A stretch of DNA of 64,000 bases, from contig NC_090291.1 in the NCBI RefSeq assembly GCF_037392515.1, positions 1,018,501 to 1,082,500 on the forward strand. Direction: 5' to 3'. This DNA is from Haliotis asinina. Lineage: Eukaryota; Mollusca; Gastropoda; Lepetellida; Haliotidae. The notes under the pieces are model-generated. The model did not search any database. It saw only the letters and a program-made list of their open reading frames with translations, and was not told the DNA's origin. The stretch's first letter is position 1, and each line of letters starts with the position of its first letter. The position numbers and the translations under genes are program-made. Of the stretch, positions 10,393-22,900 are shown piece after piece.

Positions 10393-13300
10393 GCACATAG
10401 TCAGTCTCAGACTATGGAGAAATGCTTTAATTAGCTATTCAATACAAACACAGAAGTAGTATATACGTTGATAGATGCGTACGCTTTAGGATGTTGCTTG
10501 GACAATCTTGAAATCGTCAATTCAAACTGACAGTAATGGGAGACTTCGTCCGGATAGACACTAAAAGACCACTCATTTCTTGATTTCACTATGTCGCATG
10601 ACTATGTTGTGATCATTGAATTGGCTCACGTGAATCAGTTTCTTCGTCTACTGATGCACGGGGACAATACCACGTCAGTTCTACAATATTTACAGGTCTC
10701 ACATCAAAGCTACTATGTCGGCTGCAGTCAACTTGTTGTTCCAACAGATATTATTGAAGACACCAACTGTGATTAGCAGAGCGTGTTTTAAGTGCAGAAC
10801 ATCTTCTGCTTGTCCATATCTATGTATGTATATCTGTATATCTATATATCTGAATTTCTTGCACATTAAACTGTTGTTTGATCCAGTATTAAACTTGCAC
10901 GCTGTTTTGCCTTTTTATTGGTTTAGATGTTTTTGCTTCTGTTGGTTTATTTGGATTTGTTGCATTTGTGTGATCTGAGGCAATTCAAGGTGAAATTCAT
11001 CTAATTAGGGTTAATTGACTATTTTCTCACTAACACAGAAGTAGCAAATTAAGTCACCAACCTTTTGTTTGTGCCAAAAGCCCTCGGTCTTTCCTTGTGA
11101 CACAGCAATGCCTCAGAAGTACGCCCAAATCACTATGTTTCATTATGGGTAAATTTCCATTACGTTTGCACTGTAAACAATCTATCTAGGTGTATGATGG
11201 GAATTTCAAAGTCGGAAGGTATCATAACAACGTATGGTATGGTTTACAACGTCTTTATTATTTACAACATGACGTGTTTGAGCTACGTCTTGTCCCTTCA
11301 ATCGGCTGCCACATAGCCTAGCTTGCTGTGAGAACCGGGATAAAACAACAAGGGTTAAACAACGGTGACAAAACGCGAAACAACGTGGTCGCGCGTGGCA
11401 GATCCTGAAAGGGTTGTGAGATGCCAGGGAATATAGATGCTTTGCGTGCCAGTGCGGTTCGTTACGGACTATTACGTGCTTTCATGTTTTGATGCACACC
11501 CAACAGGCGGTAATAGAAACTAAAATTATGCTAACTTATGTCTTCACGTTTCGATGCATTTTTTATCATTAAGGAGTTCTGCATGGTTCGGTTACCGCGG
11601 TTTTTCAGGTAAGTCAAAAGATGGATACTGGGATGTACTGTGTAGTTTCCACCATATCGCTCAGCTCTTGAGTCACGGTATCAGACACGTTTCTATCAAA
11701 TACATTTCTCCTTCCCGCTCAACGTGCAGGTTGTGTCACACCAGGGCTTGCTTACCTCATTAGCAGAGAACACAAGAAACGGTTTGGAGGTAAGATCTAC
11801 TTCACAATAAAATCACCAATAGCAATTCTGAAACGTCGCCGACAAACCCAAAATCAGTTGTACGTAATGTACGTAAACACGAACGCCAAAGTGAACTTTC
11901 TGCCATATTGGATAGTGTTTACAATATCACGTTTCGTGAAGGACGGTCATGCGACGCCACGTATATATACACACCACGTATATTTCACACAGTTGCGACG
12001 AATACTTGAAAATATCAGTAGGAGACATTTATTGCGTGTAACGATAAACACACAAACCAATTTGAGATATATTTACGTCGTTCAGATAAAAGCCGAATCT
12101 ATTTTTCCTCTCACACATAAAAATGCCAAATTTATAAATTTATAAATTGTCCGAACAGACAGTGTGGCTATGGGAAGCCAGACATTTTGCCCGAAGACCA
12201 ATTGAACGTCAGGCCGTTCACTTCATCAAGGTCAACGTTTGATATCTGAAGCATGACAATGCATGACAGGACTTGCTCCAGCAAAACAATGTTTGTTTGT
12301 TACCTTAGTCTTCTCGATCTCCCGGTTTCTCACACACTGAACATCTATAGGATACTGCCCTCTGTGCCTATGGCTTCGTTCTGGATAATTATGTATTGAA
12401 AATTTAAAGTGCGCATTTTAGTGTGATTGAGCAATGATGGCATTTTTGAGTAAGTTATGTACAGCAAAAGCAGGTTCCACTTGTATTGGAGAGGCATGAA
12501 ACGTTACTAAAACTTGCCTCATTCATAACACATAACTCTGCACTGCATGTATTAGTGTTACGACATGCTCTGACATTGGCAGGTAAATGGATGTGCGTTG
12601 TATATTTCTTCCAGACATTCACAGTTCAATGCACAAGGCAGAAGGGAATTGCGTTGTTGGTGACATGTATAATTATTAAAATCACCCGTAAGTGTTGAAA
12701 GTTACTTGTGCTGAGATGTCGATTTGTTTCGTATGTCGCAATTTCGTATGTCTGAGAGTGATGAATTTAGTTTTCGATGCACCATGCGTTTGAATGGTGA
12801 CTGTATGTGGTGCAGTTTCGTTTGATTTATTAGACTCGCGCAGAACAAGTCATTGCCCCCGAAACGAGTTTAGAATGTTGTGAAAGGCAACCTTTCATAG
12901 CATCCGATATGCCACGATTTGGCCACGCATTATCCCATTACGACTGATGTTTCTCAAATATAAATACAACAATTAGACATGATGAGCTCAAAAGGGAAAT
13001 TCCTAAAGCCTACATCTCCTCCACCGGAGCAGGTAATTTGTGCTTATTAATTGTATAAGGTCTGATTCTGCTTTTGAATACGTGCTAGATACCTTGACAA
13101 ACCAAATGTTAGTGTGTTGCCGTGGCCTTCCCCAATAACAAGATCTAAACTCCATAGCATCACCCCCATCGACGTCTTCGTCAACGTCAAAACACGCCCG
13201 AGACACTCCCACGAGTGGCCAGCGTATTGCAGTTGGGAAGATATCGGCAAGTGCGACTTCGTCCACTTGTCCAGTCTGATGTATTACATCTTTGTGACCA

Positions 13301-13630
13301 GTGTAGTGACACGATCCCTGAAACATGTCAACATTATATATTGGAGGGCCCTAATGTTAACCTAAAACACAATCTATGAAGTGTTGTGTTCGAGATAAGC
13401 GGTACATTCTCCCTTGCGGCAATTTGCCTCTGTACATCCCACTGGGATCAATCCAAAGGGCTGTTCTAGAGCACGTAACTGCATCAAGCAAATACGACTC
13501 AATCTAAACATATAGCGACTAGTGGAATCATTAATATGTCTTCGAAAAATAGCAATACACCTATTTCCACCGGATCGAGTTTTTAGTATAAACGCACAAT
13601 GCTATTTAGAAATTTTTGAAATGTAACAGC
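10393..13630. other. Intergenic stretch upstream of transporter A, no gene recognised
   Basis: AT-rich sequence with scattered short frames (such as 10715-10978 and 11554-11763) that show no domain and no convincing splice signals. The promoter of paralogue A may lie here or nearer the gene, but I cannot place it. Confidence 0.4.
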
Positions 13631-13632
13631 AC

Positions 13633-13703
13633 AGTGTTCTAGTGCTTAGTATGTGGGCCTCTCACGACAAAGACCAGGGTTCGAATCCTGGTGCAAACAC
13701 CAA
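13633..13703 (+). pseudogene. tRNA-like sequence with an intact B box
   Basis: The stretch contains ccagggttcgaatcctggtg, a good T-arm with B-box GGTTCGAATCC. It is preceded by a degraded D-arm-like ttctagtgcttagtatgtgg and a variant anticodon arm (gcctctcacgac). The acceptor stem does not pair well, so it is more likely a tRNA pseudogene or a tRNA-derived SINE head than a working tRNA. It lies about 160 bp upstream of the first coding exon of transporter A. Confidence 0.4.
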
Positions 13704-13841
13704 AATAAATGACCTCTCAGTTTCTCTCAGGGAGCACATAAAAACACAACACAACCCTCTTGACAAAGTTAAATGAATTTATACCTTCCAATTATTATGC
13801 ATAATTATTAATTCAATCATAGTTTGTTAATTAATTACCAG

Positions 13842-13861
13842 GTACATTCATCAACGGAGAC
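13842..13861 (+). other. Probable 5' UTR part of coding exon 1, paralogue A
   Basis: A good acceptor (aattaattaccag) ends at 13841, 20 bases before the ATG, which suggests an upstream non-coding exon that I cannot locate. Paralogue B has the same arrangement. Confidence 0.5.
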
Positions 13862-13915
13862 ATGGCGATTGAGGAGAAAGAAACCTGCTTGTCCGAGCAT
13901 GCCGGCAGTGTGACG
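13862..13915 (+). CDS. Transporter A exon 1 (cytosolic N terminus)
   Basis: Codes [18 protein letters not shown], then gtaagt donor, phase 0. It has the same 54-bp length as B exon 1, and both contain ETCLS, which supports this start. Confidence 0.85.
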
Positions 13916-16900
13916 GTAAGTAATGGCTGCTCTGGCTACTCTGTTAAATAAAGGGTATATTGCAAACCCCGCTCAAATACTCTGTATAACGTTATGGAAA
14001 ACATCAAACATCTTGCAGATTGTCCATCAAATCAGTTTTTCACCCATGCAAGTCACATGACAAACACATTTGCAGGAACATGCTTCAAACACACACGAGG
14101 AAGCAAGTGGAAGGAAACCACAATGGTCCAACAAGTTTCAGGGCATCATTGCTGTTCTTGGGTTCTCGGTGGGACTAGGCAACCTGTGGAGGTTCCCGTA
14201 CGTCTGTCAAAAGAATGGAGGTGGTAAGTATGAACTGATTGTTTCAATTTTAACCATAAATTCCCTGTGTCAAAATGAATACATAGTCTCCGGAATTTAG
14301 AAAGATTCTCCTTTTTGTAAAACGTTTAGCACAGATTTACGAATGATGTGGGATGCCGTAAAGAGGAAAGTAGCCATCAGGCTGGTTACGTTAATCATCA
14401 GGTCAGGGCCTGTTTTCTGCTTGCATTCCTGGCAGCGAATAGTACATCTGTGATGTAACCAGACGTATTGAGAGCACGGTTACAACACATCGCCATGGAA
14501 GCATTGCTTGGTGAAACCCACCGAGTTCCTCTCGAGAATGCAACGACATCGTTTACAACAGCCTTCTGCAATCCCTACAGTGTTTAAGAAGGTATTTCTT
14601 TCTGCCAAACCCAGGTAGTCCTCAAAAGTCATTCAGATAACCATCCGTTTCTGCACAGGGGCGTTCTTGATACCGTACTTCATCGCTACAACTATGCTAG
14701 CAATCCCTCTCTTCATCCTGGAAGTGGCTCTTGGTCAGTTTTCTGCTAAAGGACCAATAAAGGTTTGGGCGATATGTCCTCTCATGAAAGGTAATGACAA
14801 AACGCATTATTTATTCGTATACAAGATTGGGTTGGTAATAGTCTTTAACCCTTCTCAAAATGCAATGTTACATGGCTTCTTACCGATTACCGGGCAGTTG
14901 CGACATATAACCAGTACAAGGTAACCTGCAGTCTATGCACGCTATTATCCCAGCGGAGTTCTAAACGTTGACCGGGGGGTCAGTCCCTAAAAGAAATAGA
15001 TATGAAGCCAAAACAAATAGTCTGTAATTAACAAATGTAGTCTAACATTGCTGAAGTTCAAAAATCAATACCAGGGTATCATATGATAATACAGTACAAT
15101 TTCAGAAGCAATTTGACAAAAAGAGCAGTAAACATAGTACTAAAGATAATCAGAAATGGTCTGTAACTAACAAAGGACGTCTAACTACCTAGTGTAACAA
15201 AATTTAATAAATTATAAGTTCACAAATGGATACAATAAATACACCGTTGCCGTGAGGCATTGTGTGAAAGTACAAATTCAGAAGTAACTTCTCTCAAATC
15301 TGATAGAATTTCGCTTCCTCTTGCAATTATCGAAATTATGATCCTAAACCATGACATTCTTGACAATTTATGTATGTATTTTAGGTCGATTGGGAAAATC
15401 AGCCCTCTCCTCTCGGGAAATGCCCCCGGGCCTTCTGCACTATTAAATGTCTCGTAATATTACCTTCACAGAATACAGAAGTATACAGAATAAAGAAGTA
15501 AGATCTATAAGAACTGTCGTCATTCTTCAGTTCCTCAACTTCTGTAATGCAAGTCAAAGAAGTAAGATCTATAAGAACTGTCGTCATTCTTCAGTTCCTC
15601 AACTTCTGTAATGCAAGTCAAAGAAGTAAGATCTATAAGAACTGTCGTCATTCTTCAGTTCCTCAACTTCTGTAATGCAAGTCAAAGAAGTAAGATCTAT
15701 AAGAACTGTCGTCATTCTTCAGTTCCTCAACTTCTGTAATGCAAGTCAAAGAAGTAAGATCTATAAGAATTGTCGTCATTCTTCAGTTCCTCAACTTCTG
15801 TAATGCAAGTCAAAGAAGTAAGATCTATAAGAACTGTCGTCATTCTTCAGTTCCCCAACTTCTATAATGCAAGTCAAAGAAGTAAGATCTATAAGAACTC
15901 AACTTCTATAATGCAAGTCAAAGAAGTAAGATCTATAAGAATTGTCGTCATTCTTCAGTTCCTCAACTTCTATAATGCAAGTCAAAGAAGTAAGATCTAT
16001 AAGAACTGTCGTCATTCTTCAGTTCCTCAACTTCTGTAATGCAAGTCAAAGAAGTAAGATCTATAAGAATTGTCGTCATTCTTCAGTTCCTCAACTTCTA
16101 TAATGCAAGTCAAAGAAGTAAGATCTATAAGAATTGTCGTCATTCTTCAGTTCCTCAACTTCTATAATGCAAGTCAAAGAAGTAAGATCTATAAGAACTG
16201 TCGTCATTCTTCAGTTCCTCAACTTCTGTAATGCAAGTCAAAGAAGTAAGATCTATAAGAACTGTCGTCATTCTTCAGTTCCTCAACTTCTATAATGCAA
16301 GTCAAAGAAGTAAGATCTATAAGAATTGTCGTCATTCTTCAGTTCCTCAACTTCTATAATGCAAGTCAAAGAAGTAAGATCTATAAGAATTGTCGTCATT
16401 CTTCAGTTCCTCAACTTCTATAATGCAAGTCAAAGAAGTAAGATCTATAAGAATTGTCGTCATTCTTCAGTTCCTCAACTTCTATAATGCAAGTCAAAGA
16501 AGTAAGATCTATAAGAATTGTCGTCATTCTTCAGTTCCTCAACTTCTATAATGCAAGTCAAAGAAGTAAGATCTATAAGAATTGTCGTCATTCTTCAGTT
16601 CCTCAACTTCTATAATGCAAGTCAAAGAAGTAAGATCTATAAGAACTGTCGTCATTCTTCAGTTCCTCAACTTCTGTAATGCAAGTCAAAGAAGTAAGAT
16701 CTATAAGAATTGTCGTCATTCTTCAGTTCCTCAACTTCTATAATGCAAGTCAAAGAAGTAAGATCTATAAGAATTGTCGTCATTCTTCAGTTCCTCAACT
16801 TCTGTAATGCAAGTCAAAGAAGTAGATAATGAATGTTTCTACATTTCCAGGTGTTGGATATTGCATACTGTGTATCAGTTGTATTATCGTGCCGTACTAC

Positions 16901-19900
16901 AGTATGGTGTTTGCCTGGGCCCTGTACTACATCTACAGCTCCTTCTCCACCGTCCTGCCCTGGACGACCTGCAACAACTCATGGAACACGCCACGATGTA
17001 TTGCTGTAGACGACACAAGGCCAAACATTTCCATATCCACTAACACAACTGTAGAGGGTATGATCAGTACACATTATCCAACTGGCAACACTGGACATGT
17101 TCACATCAACCGAACACAAGAACTTTCAATTGGTTTGGGACAAACATCAACAGAGGAATTCTGGCAGTGAGTATGAGTAGCAAGCGTTGTCACAGCTGCG
17201 AGTGTTCACCACACAATAACACAAAACAGAGCTAATCTTGCTAACTACCAAGCTGTACAAGGGACCGTCTGGATGCAAACATACTGTCTTAGTTTTCCTT
17301 GTGTTTAAACTGGGTACACACATGTTGCCATCTCATTCCACAACGTTCCTAAAATTGCATACATTGTTGCCTCCAATGTATTTGTTGTAATGTTAACATC
17401 CTCATCTCTGTTGAATAAGCACCATACATTCCAGATACAAGGCTCTGGGCGTTTCGTCAGGGATAGACGACCTTGGCGCCATGCAGCCACATCTCGTAAT
17501 CTGCTGGTTCATCACATGTGTTGCCGTATTCCTTTGTATCATGAAAGGAATCAAATCCTTAGGAAAGGTATCAATTTATGGTGTAACTATTTAAGTCAGC
17601 CCTTTTGAATCTATTTCTATCTTCTGTGCTATTAATTCTCCATACATTCCACTGCACGTACACTGCTGGATCCAACAGTTCTCAGAAATGCCAGTTGAGT
17701 ATTAAGGTGTTCCTATGTTAAGCTGGGGGATTATGTACCTTTGTACCATGACATCCTTAACTGCTGGTTATGGTACAAGCCAATAAAAACGTTATAGGGA
17801 TATTGCAGAATGGCCGCGGTGACTTCTGATTAAAATATCAATAGCCGATTTAATCATTCATAAATGTCTTTGGTCAGTGTTAAGTTTAACGAGTTTTTTT
17901 CATCAGCCCTACCTGTATCATGTCGCCATGAATTGTTGCACAACTAACGGGAAACCTAATGGAAATATCAAAATCACGGTACAGAATATTCCATGATGTC
18001 TGCTGTGACTCATGCATAAGATATCAATCCCCTATATCATTATTGGTTAATACATATTGTTTTGCAGAGAGTACAATGCAATGTTTAACTCGTTTTTTTT
18101 CTAGGCCTGGGTATAACGATGTCGTTCATTGATAGGTATTGTACAACTTCTTTGTGCAGTGGGCGCGGTGATTGCTGTGTAAGCAACCCCAAACGTAACA
18201 GGTATTAGCATTGTCAACCGTTTGTGTATGTCCACAGGTGTTGTATGTGACAGCGTTGATGCCATACTTCTTGCTGTTGGTGCTACTGGTGAGGTCGTGC
18301 ACTATGCCAGGTGCACTGGATGGAATTCTCTTCTACCTGACCCCAGACTTCAGCCGCCTTGAACATCCTCAGGTGTGTGTTCGCACGGTATGAAATGGTA
18401 GGGTGTAGATGAACCTGTGGAATGAATAAAAGTGAAGCAGAAGAAGTATAGAAGAAGAAGCATGAAGAATCACTGTCAGTTAAAGATGACGCTTACTGAT
18501 TGAATTTTGAATTGTTCAAATCAATACACAGGCTCTATTGATTGGTCTAGTATTGCTTGAAAATTAATTGACGGTCCATATGAGTTTTCAAAGCATTAAC
18601 TATTTATGACCTTCAAGCATACTTGTGTCAAATTGTAGCGGTGTGAAGAACATAAGTGGTAAATTTGTATTTTGAATAAAGTACATTTTTCAAATCTCAT
18701 TTGCTTCAAATACGTATTCTTTCATGTAGTCATGTTCTTTACACATGATCTCTGATAGTGATTGCGCCTAGGTACTGCACATTGAACATCATGTCGACGT
18801 ATATGTCTCTGCAGGTGTGGTTAGAGGCTCTTGTTCAAGTGTTCTTCTCTGTCGGCACGGCATGGGGGACCCTCATTGTCATGGCAAGCCACAATTCTTT
18901 TCATTCCAGTCTTATAAGGTATATGCATGCGTGTAGTCCAGCAACGTAGACATAACTCCACTGCAATGACTCAGTGTGCAGACTCTTTCTTTATTGTCAC
19001 AGCCTCTAGTGTACAATACAACACCCTGTGCAATTAAAGGAACCCACGAATCTGTAGGTATATGACCAGATGGTAGTCACACGAATACGTGCAAACACGC
19101 CTAGTTGTGGGTACAGTAACGTGCAGTAAACACTGACAAAGTGTTGTGACGATATGTCCCCGTCCACACAGCTGAGAATTGGGTGCTTCGTTATGACGAG
19201 AGACACACAATAAACTCGGTGCGCCTGGTGGGTGCACGAATGGCATACTCCCTATGGAGCTGAGATTGATATATAATGTGAAACAAATACCAGCGCCTTG
19301 AGCAAGCATAAGTTGCATGTATATATGCGCTATATAAATATCCTACAATAACTAATAAATATCTCCGTTACCCGATGATAATGCTCAGAAAGTGTGGTTA
19401 TCTCAGTAAACCTAAACCTGTCTAAATACTTAGAATTACCCTCCATAGTTCTTTCATAAGATGTAACTCTTGATAAAATGGTCTGTAACAGAAACTTGTA
19501 CAATTCGATAACTTCACACAACGGCGCTGTATATGTGGAGTCACCAAACAGTTGTAAAACATCTGACATGACTGACAGGGACTCCATCATCGTAACTGTC
19601 ATCGGCGAGTTGACGAGTGTCTTTGCTGGCTTCGTTGTTTTCGCGACGGTTGGCTTCTTGGCTCATGAGTTACAACAGCCCGTCCCTGACGTCGTGACTT
19701 CAGGTGAGTCCATAATGACAAACAACTGGCTGGTTTTGTCAGTTGTTTGATCGGCATCCTAGAAGATGGTGAGTGTAATGATGAAGCATACGGCTTTATG
19801 AATACCAACTTAACAGCTCGTCTTAACCGTAGGTTCGCGGCAATATTTCAACCATACCGTGACGAGAACTGTTATCATCACTAAAAATAAAACACCTATT

Positions 19901-22900
19901 GACGAAGAACAGTAAAAATACTAGAGTATGACAGAGTTTGTAAAACTGGCAGGTAATCTTGAAACGATATTACAGAGAACACTACTGAGTACAAATGGGC
20001 TAAAGATCACCAACTAAGGATGAAGGGGATTCCTTGAACGCTTGTTGGTTAAACGGTGTCCAAAATATTAATATATTAATGTATCAGATCAAAGTGTTTG
20101 ATCTTTTCTCAACATGGCAATAGCTTATGGCAATATGTGATTACAGGGTAGATAATGGCGTTGGCAACAGTCGAAGCTCTTCAAGGTGTATGTTAAAAGC
20201 GACATCGGACGGGCCTCAAGAGAAGTACAAGGCGACGGTTAATGCTGTATAACGTTTGTGGTGAAAATCTTCTGCAAGTTTATAATGACTGCACGTACTA
20301 CTAGTTCCCCTCTGAGGTCTTTCAACTGGCATTTTGCAGGTCCAGGCATTGGTTTCATCGTCTACCCGGAAGCCGTTGCGCTACTTCCGCTTCCTCAGCT
20401 GTGGTCTGTCTTCTTCTTTGCAACTATGCTGATGATGGTCGTGGACTCCATGGTAATAAGACAATAGGTATTTCATGAGAAGTAGTATTACGATGATGGT
20501 CGTGGACTCCATGGTAATAAGACAATAGGTATTTCATGAGAAGTAGTATTACGATCATGGTCGTGGACTCCATGGTAATAAGACAATAGGTATTTCATGA
20601 GAAGTAGTATTACGATGATGGTCGTGGACTCCATGGTAATAAGACAATAGGTATTTCATGAGAAGTAGTATTACGATGATGGTCGTGGACTCCATGGTAA
20701 TAAGACAATAGGTATTTCATGAGAAGTAGTATTACGATGATGGTCGTGGACTCCATGGTAATAAGACAATAGGTATTTCATGAGAAGTAGTATTACGATG
20801 ATGGTCGTGGACTCCATGGTAATAAGACAATAGGTATTTCATGAGAAGTAGTATTACGATGATGGTCGTGGACTCCATGGTAATAAGACAATAGGTATTT
20901 CATGAGAAGTAGTATTACGATGATGGTCGTGGACTCCATGGTAATAAGACAATAGGTATTTCATGAGAAGTAGTATTACGATGATGGTCGTGGACTCCAT
21001 GGTAATAAGACAATAGGTATTTCATGAGAAGTAGTATTACGATGATGGTCGTGGACTCCATGGTAATAAGACAATAGGTATTTCATGAGAAGTAGTATTA
21101 CGATGATGGTCGTGGACTCCATGGTAATAAGACAATAGGTATTTCATGAGAAGTAGTATTACGATCATGGTCGTGGACTCCATGGTAATAAGACAATAGG
21201 TATTTCATGAGAAGTAGTATTACGATCATGGTCGTGGACTCCATGGTAATAAGACAATAGGTATTTCATGAGAAGTAGTATTACGATGATGGTCGTGGAC
21301 TCCATGGTAATAAGACAATAGGTATTTCATGAGAAGTAGTATTACGATCATGGTCGTGGACTCCATGGTAATAAGACAATAGGTATTTCATGAGAAGTAG
21401 TATTACGATGATGGTCGTGGACTCCATGGTAATAAGACAATAGGTATTTCATGAGAAGTAGTATTACGATGATGGTCGTGGACTCCATGGTAATAAGACA
21501 ATAGGTATTTCATGAGAAGTAGTATTACGATGATGGTCGTGGACTCCATGGTAATAAGACAATAGGTATTTCATGAGAAGTAGTATTACGATGATGGTCG
21601 TGGACTCCATGGTAATAAGACAATAGGTATTTCATGAGAAGTAGTATTACGATGATGGTCGTGGACTCCATGGTAATAAGACAATAGGTATTTCATGAGA
21701 AGTAGTATTACGATGATGGTCGTGGACTCCATGGTAATAAGACAATAGGTATTTCATGAGAAGTAGTATTACGATGATGGTCGTGGACTCCATGGTAATA
21801 AGACAATAGGTATTTCATGAGAAGTAGTATTACGATGATGGTCGTGGACTCCATGGTAATAAGACAATAGGTATTTCATGAGAAGTAGTATTACGATGAT
21901 GGTCGTGGACTCCATGGTAATAAGACAATAGGTATTTCATGAGAAGTAGTATTACGATCATGGTCGTGGACTCCATGGTAATAAGACAATAGGTATTTCA
22001 TGAGAAGTAGTATTACGATGATGGTCGTGGACTCCATGGTAATAAGACAATAGGTATTTCATGAGAAGTAGTATTACGATGATGGTCGTGGACTCCATGG
22101 TAATAAGACAATAGGTATTTCATGAGAAGTAGTATTACGATGATGGTCGTGGACTCCATGGTAATAAGACAATAGGTGTTTCATGAGAAGTAGTATTACG
22201 ATGATGGTCGTGGACTCCATGGTAATAAGACAATAGGTGTTTCATGAGAAGTAGTATTACGATGATGGTCGTGGACTCCATGGTAATAAGACAATAGGTA
22301 TTTCATGAGAAGTAGTATTACGATGATGGTCGTGGACTCCATGGTAATAAGACAATAGGTATTTCATGAGAAGTAGTATTACGATGATGGTCGTGGACTC
22401 CATGGTAATAAGACAATAGGTATTTCATGAGAAGTAGTATTACGATGATGGTCGTGGACTCCATGGTAATAAGACAATAGGTATTTCATGAGAAGTAGTA
22501 TTACGATGATGGTCGTGGACTCCATGGTAATAAGACAATAGGTATTTCATGAGAAGTAGTATTACGATCATGGTCGTGGACTCCATGGTAATAAGACAAT
22601 AGGTATTTCATGAGAAGTAGTATTACGATCATGGTCGTGGACTCCATGGTAATAAGACAATAGGTATTTCATGAGAAGTAGTATTACGATCATGGTCGTG
22701 GACTCCATGGTAATAAGACAATAGGTATTTCATGAGAAGTAGTATTACGATCATGGTCGTGGACTCCATGGTAATAAGACAATAGGTATTTCATGAGAAG
22801 TAGTATTACGATCATGGTCGTGGACTCCATGGTAATAAGACAATAGGTATTTCATGAGAAGTAGTATTACGATGATGGTCGTGGACTCCATGGTAATAAG

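Noticed and set aside
13633..13703. A functional tRNA gene
   Set aside because: The B box is good but the acceptor stem and D arm do not pair convincingly; kept only as tRNA-like.
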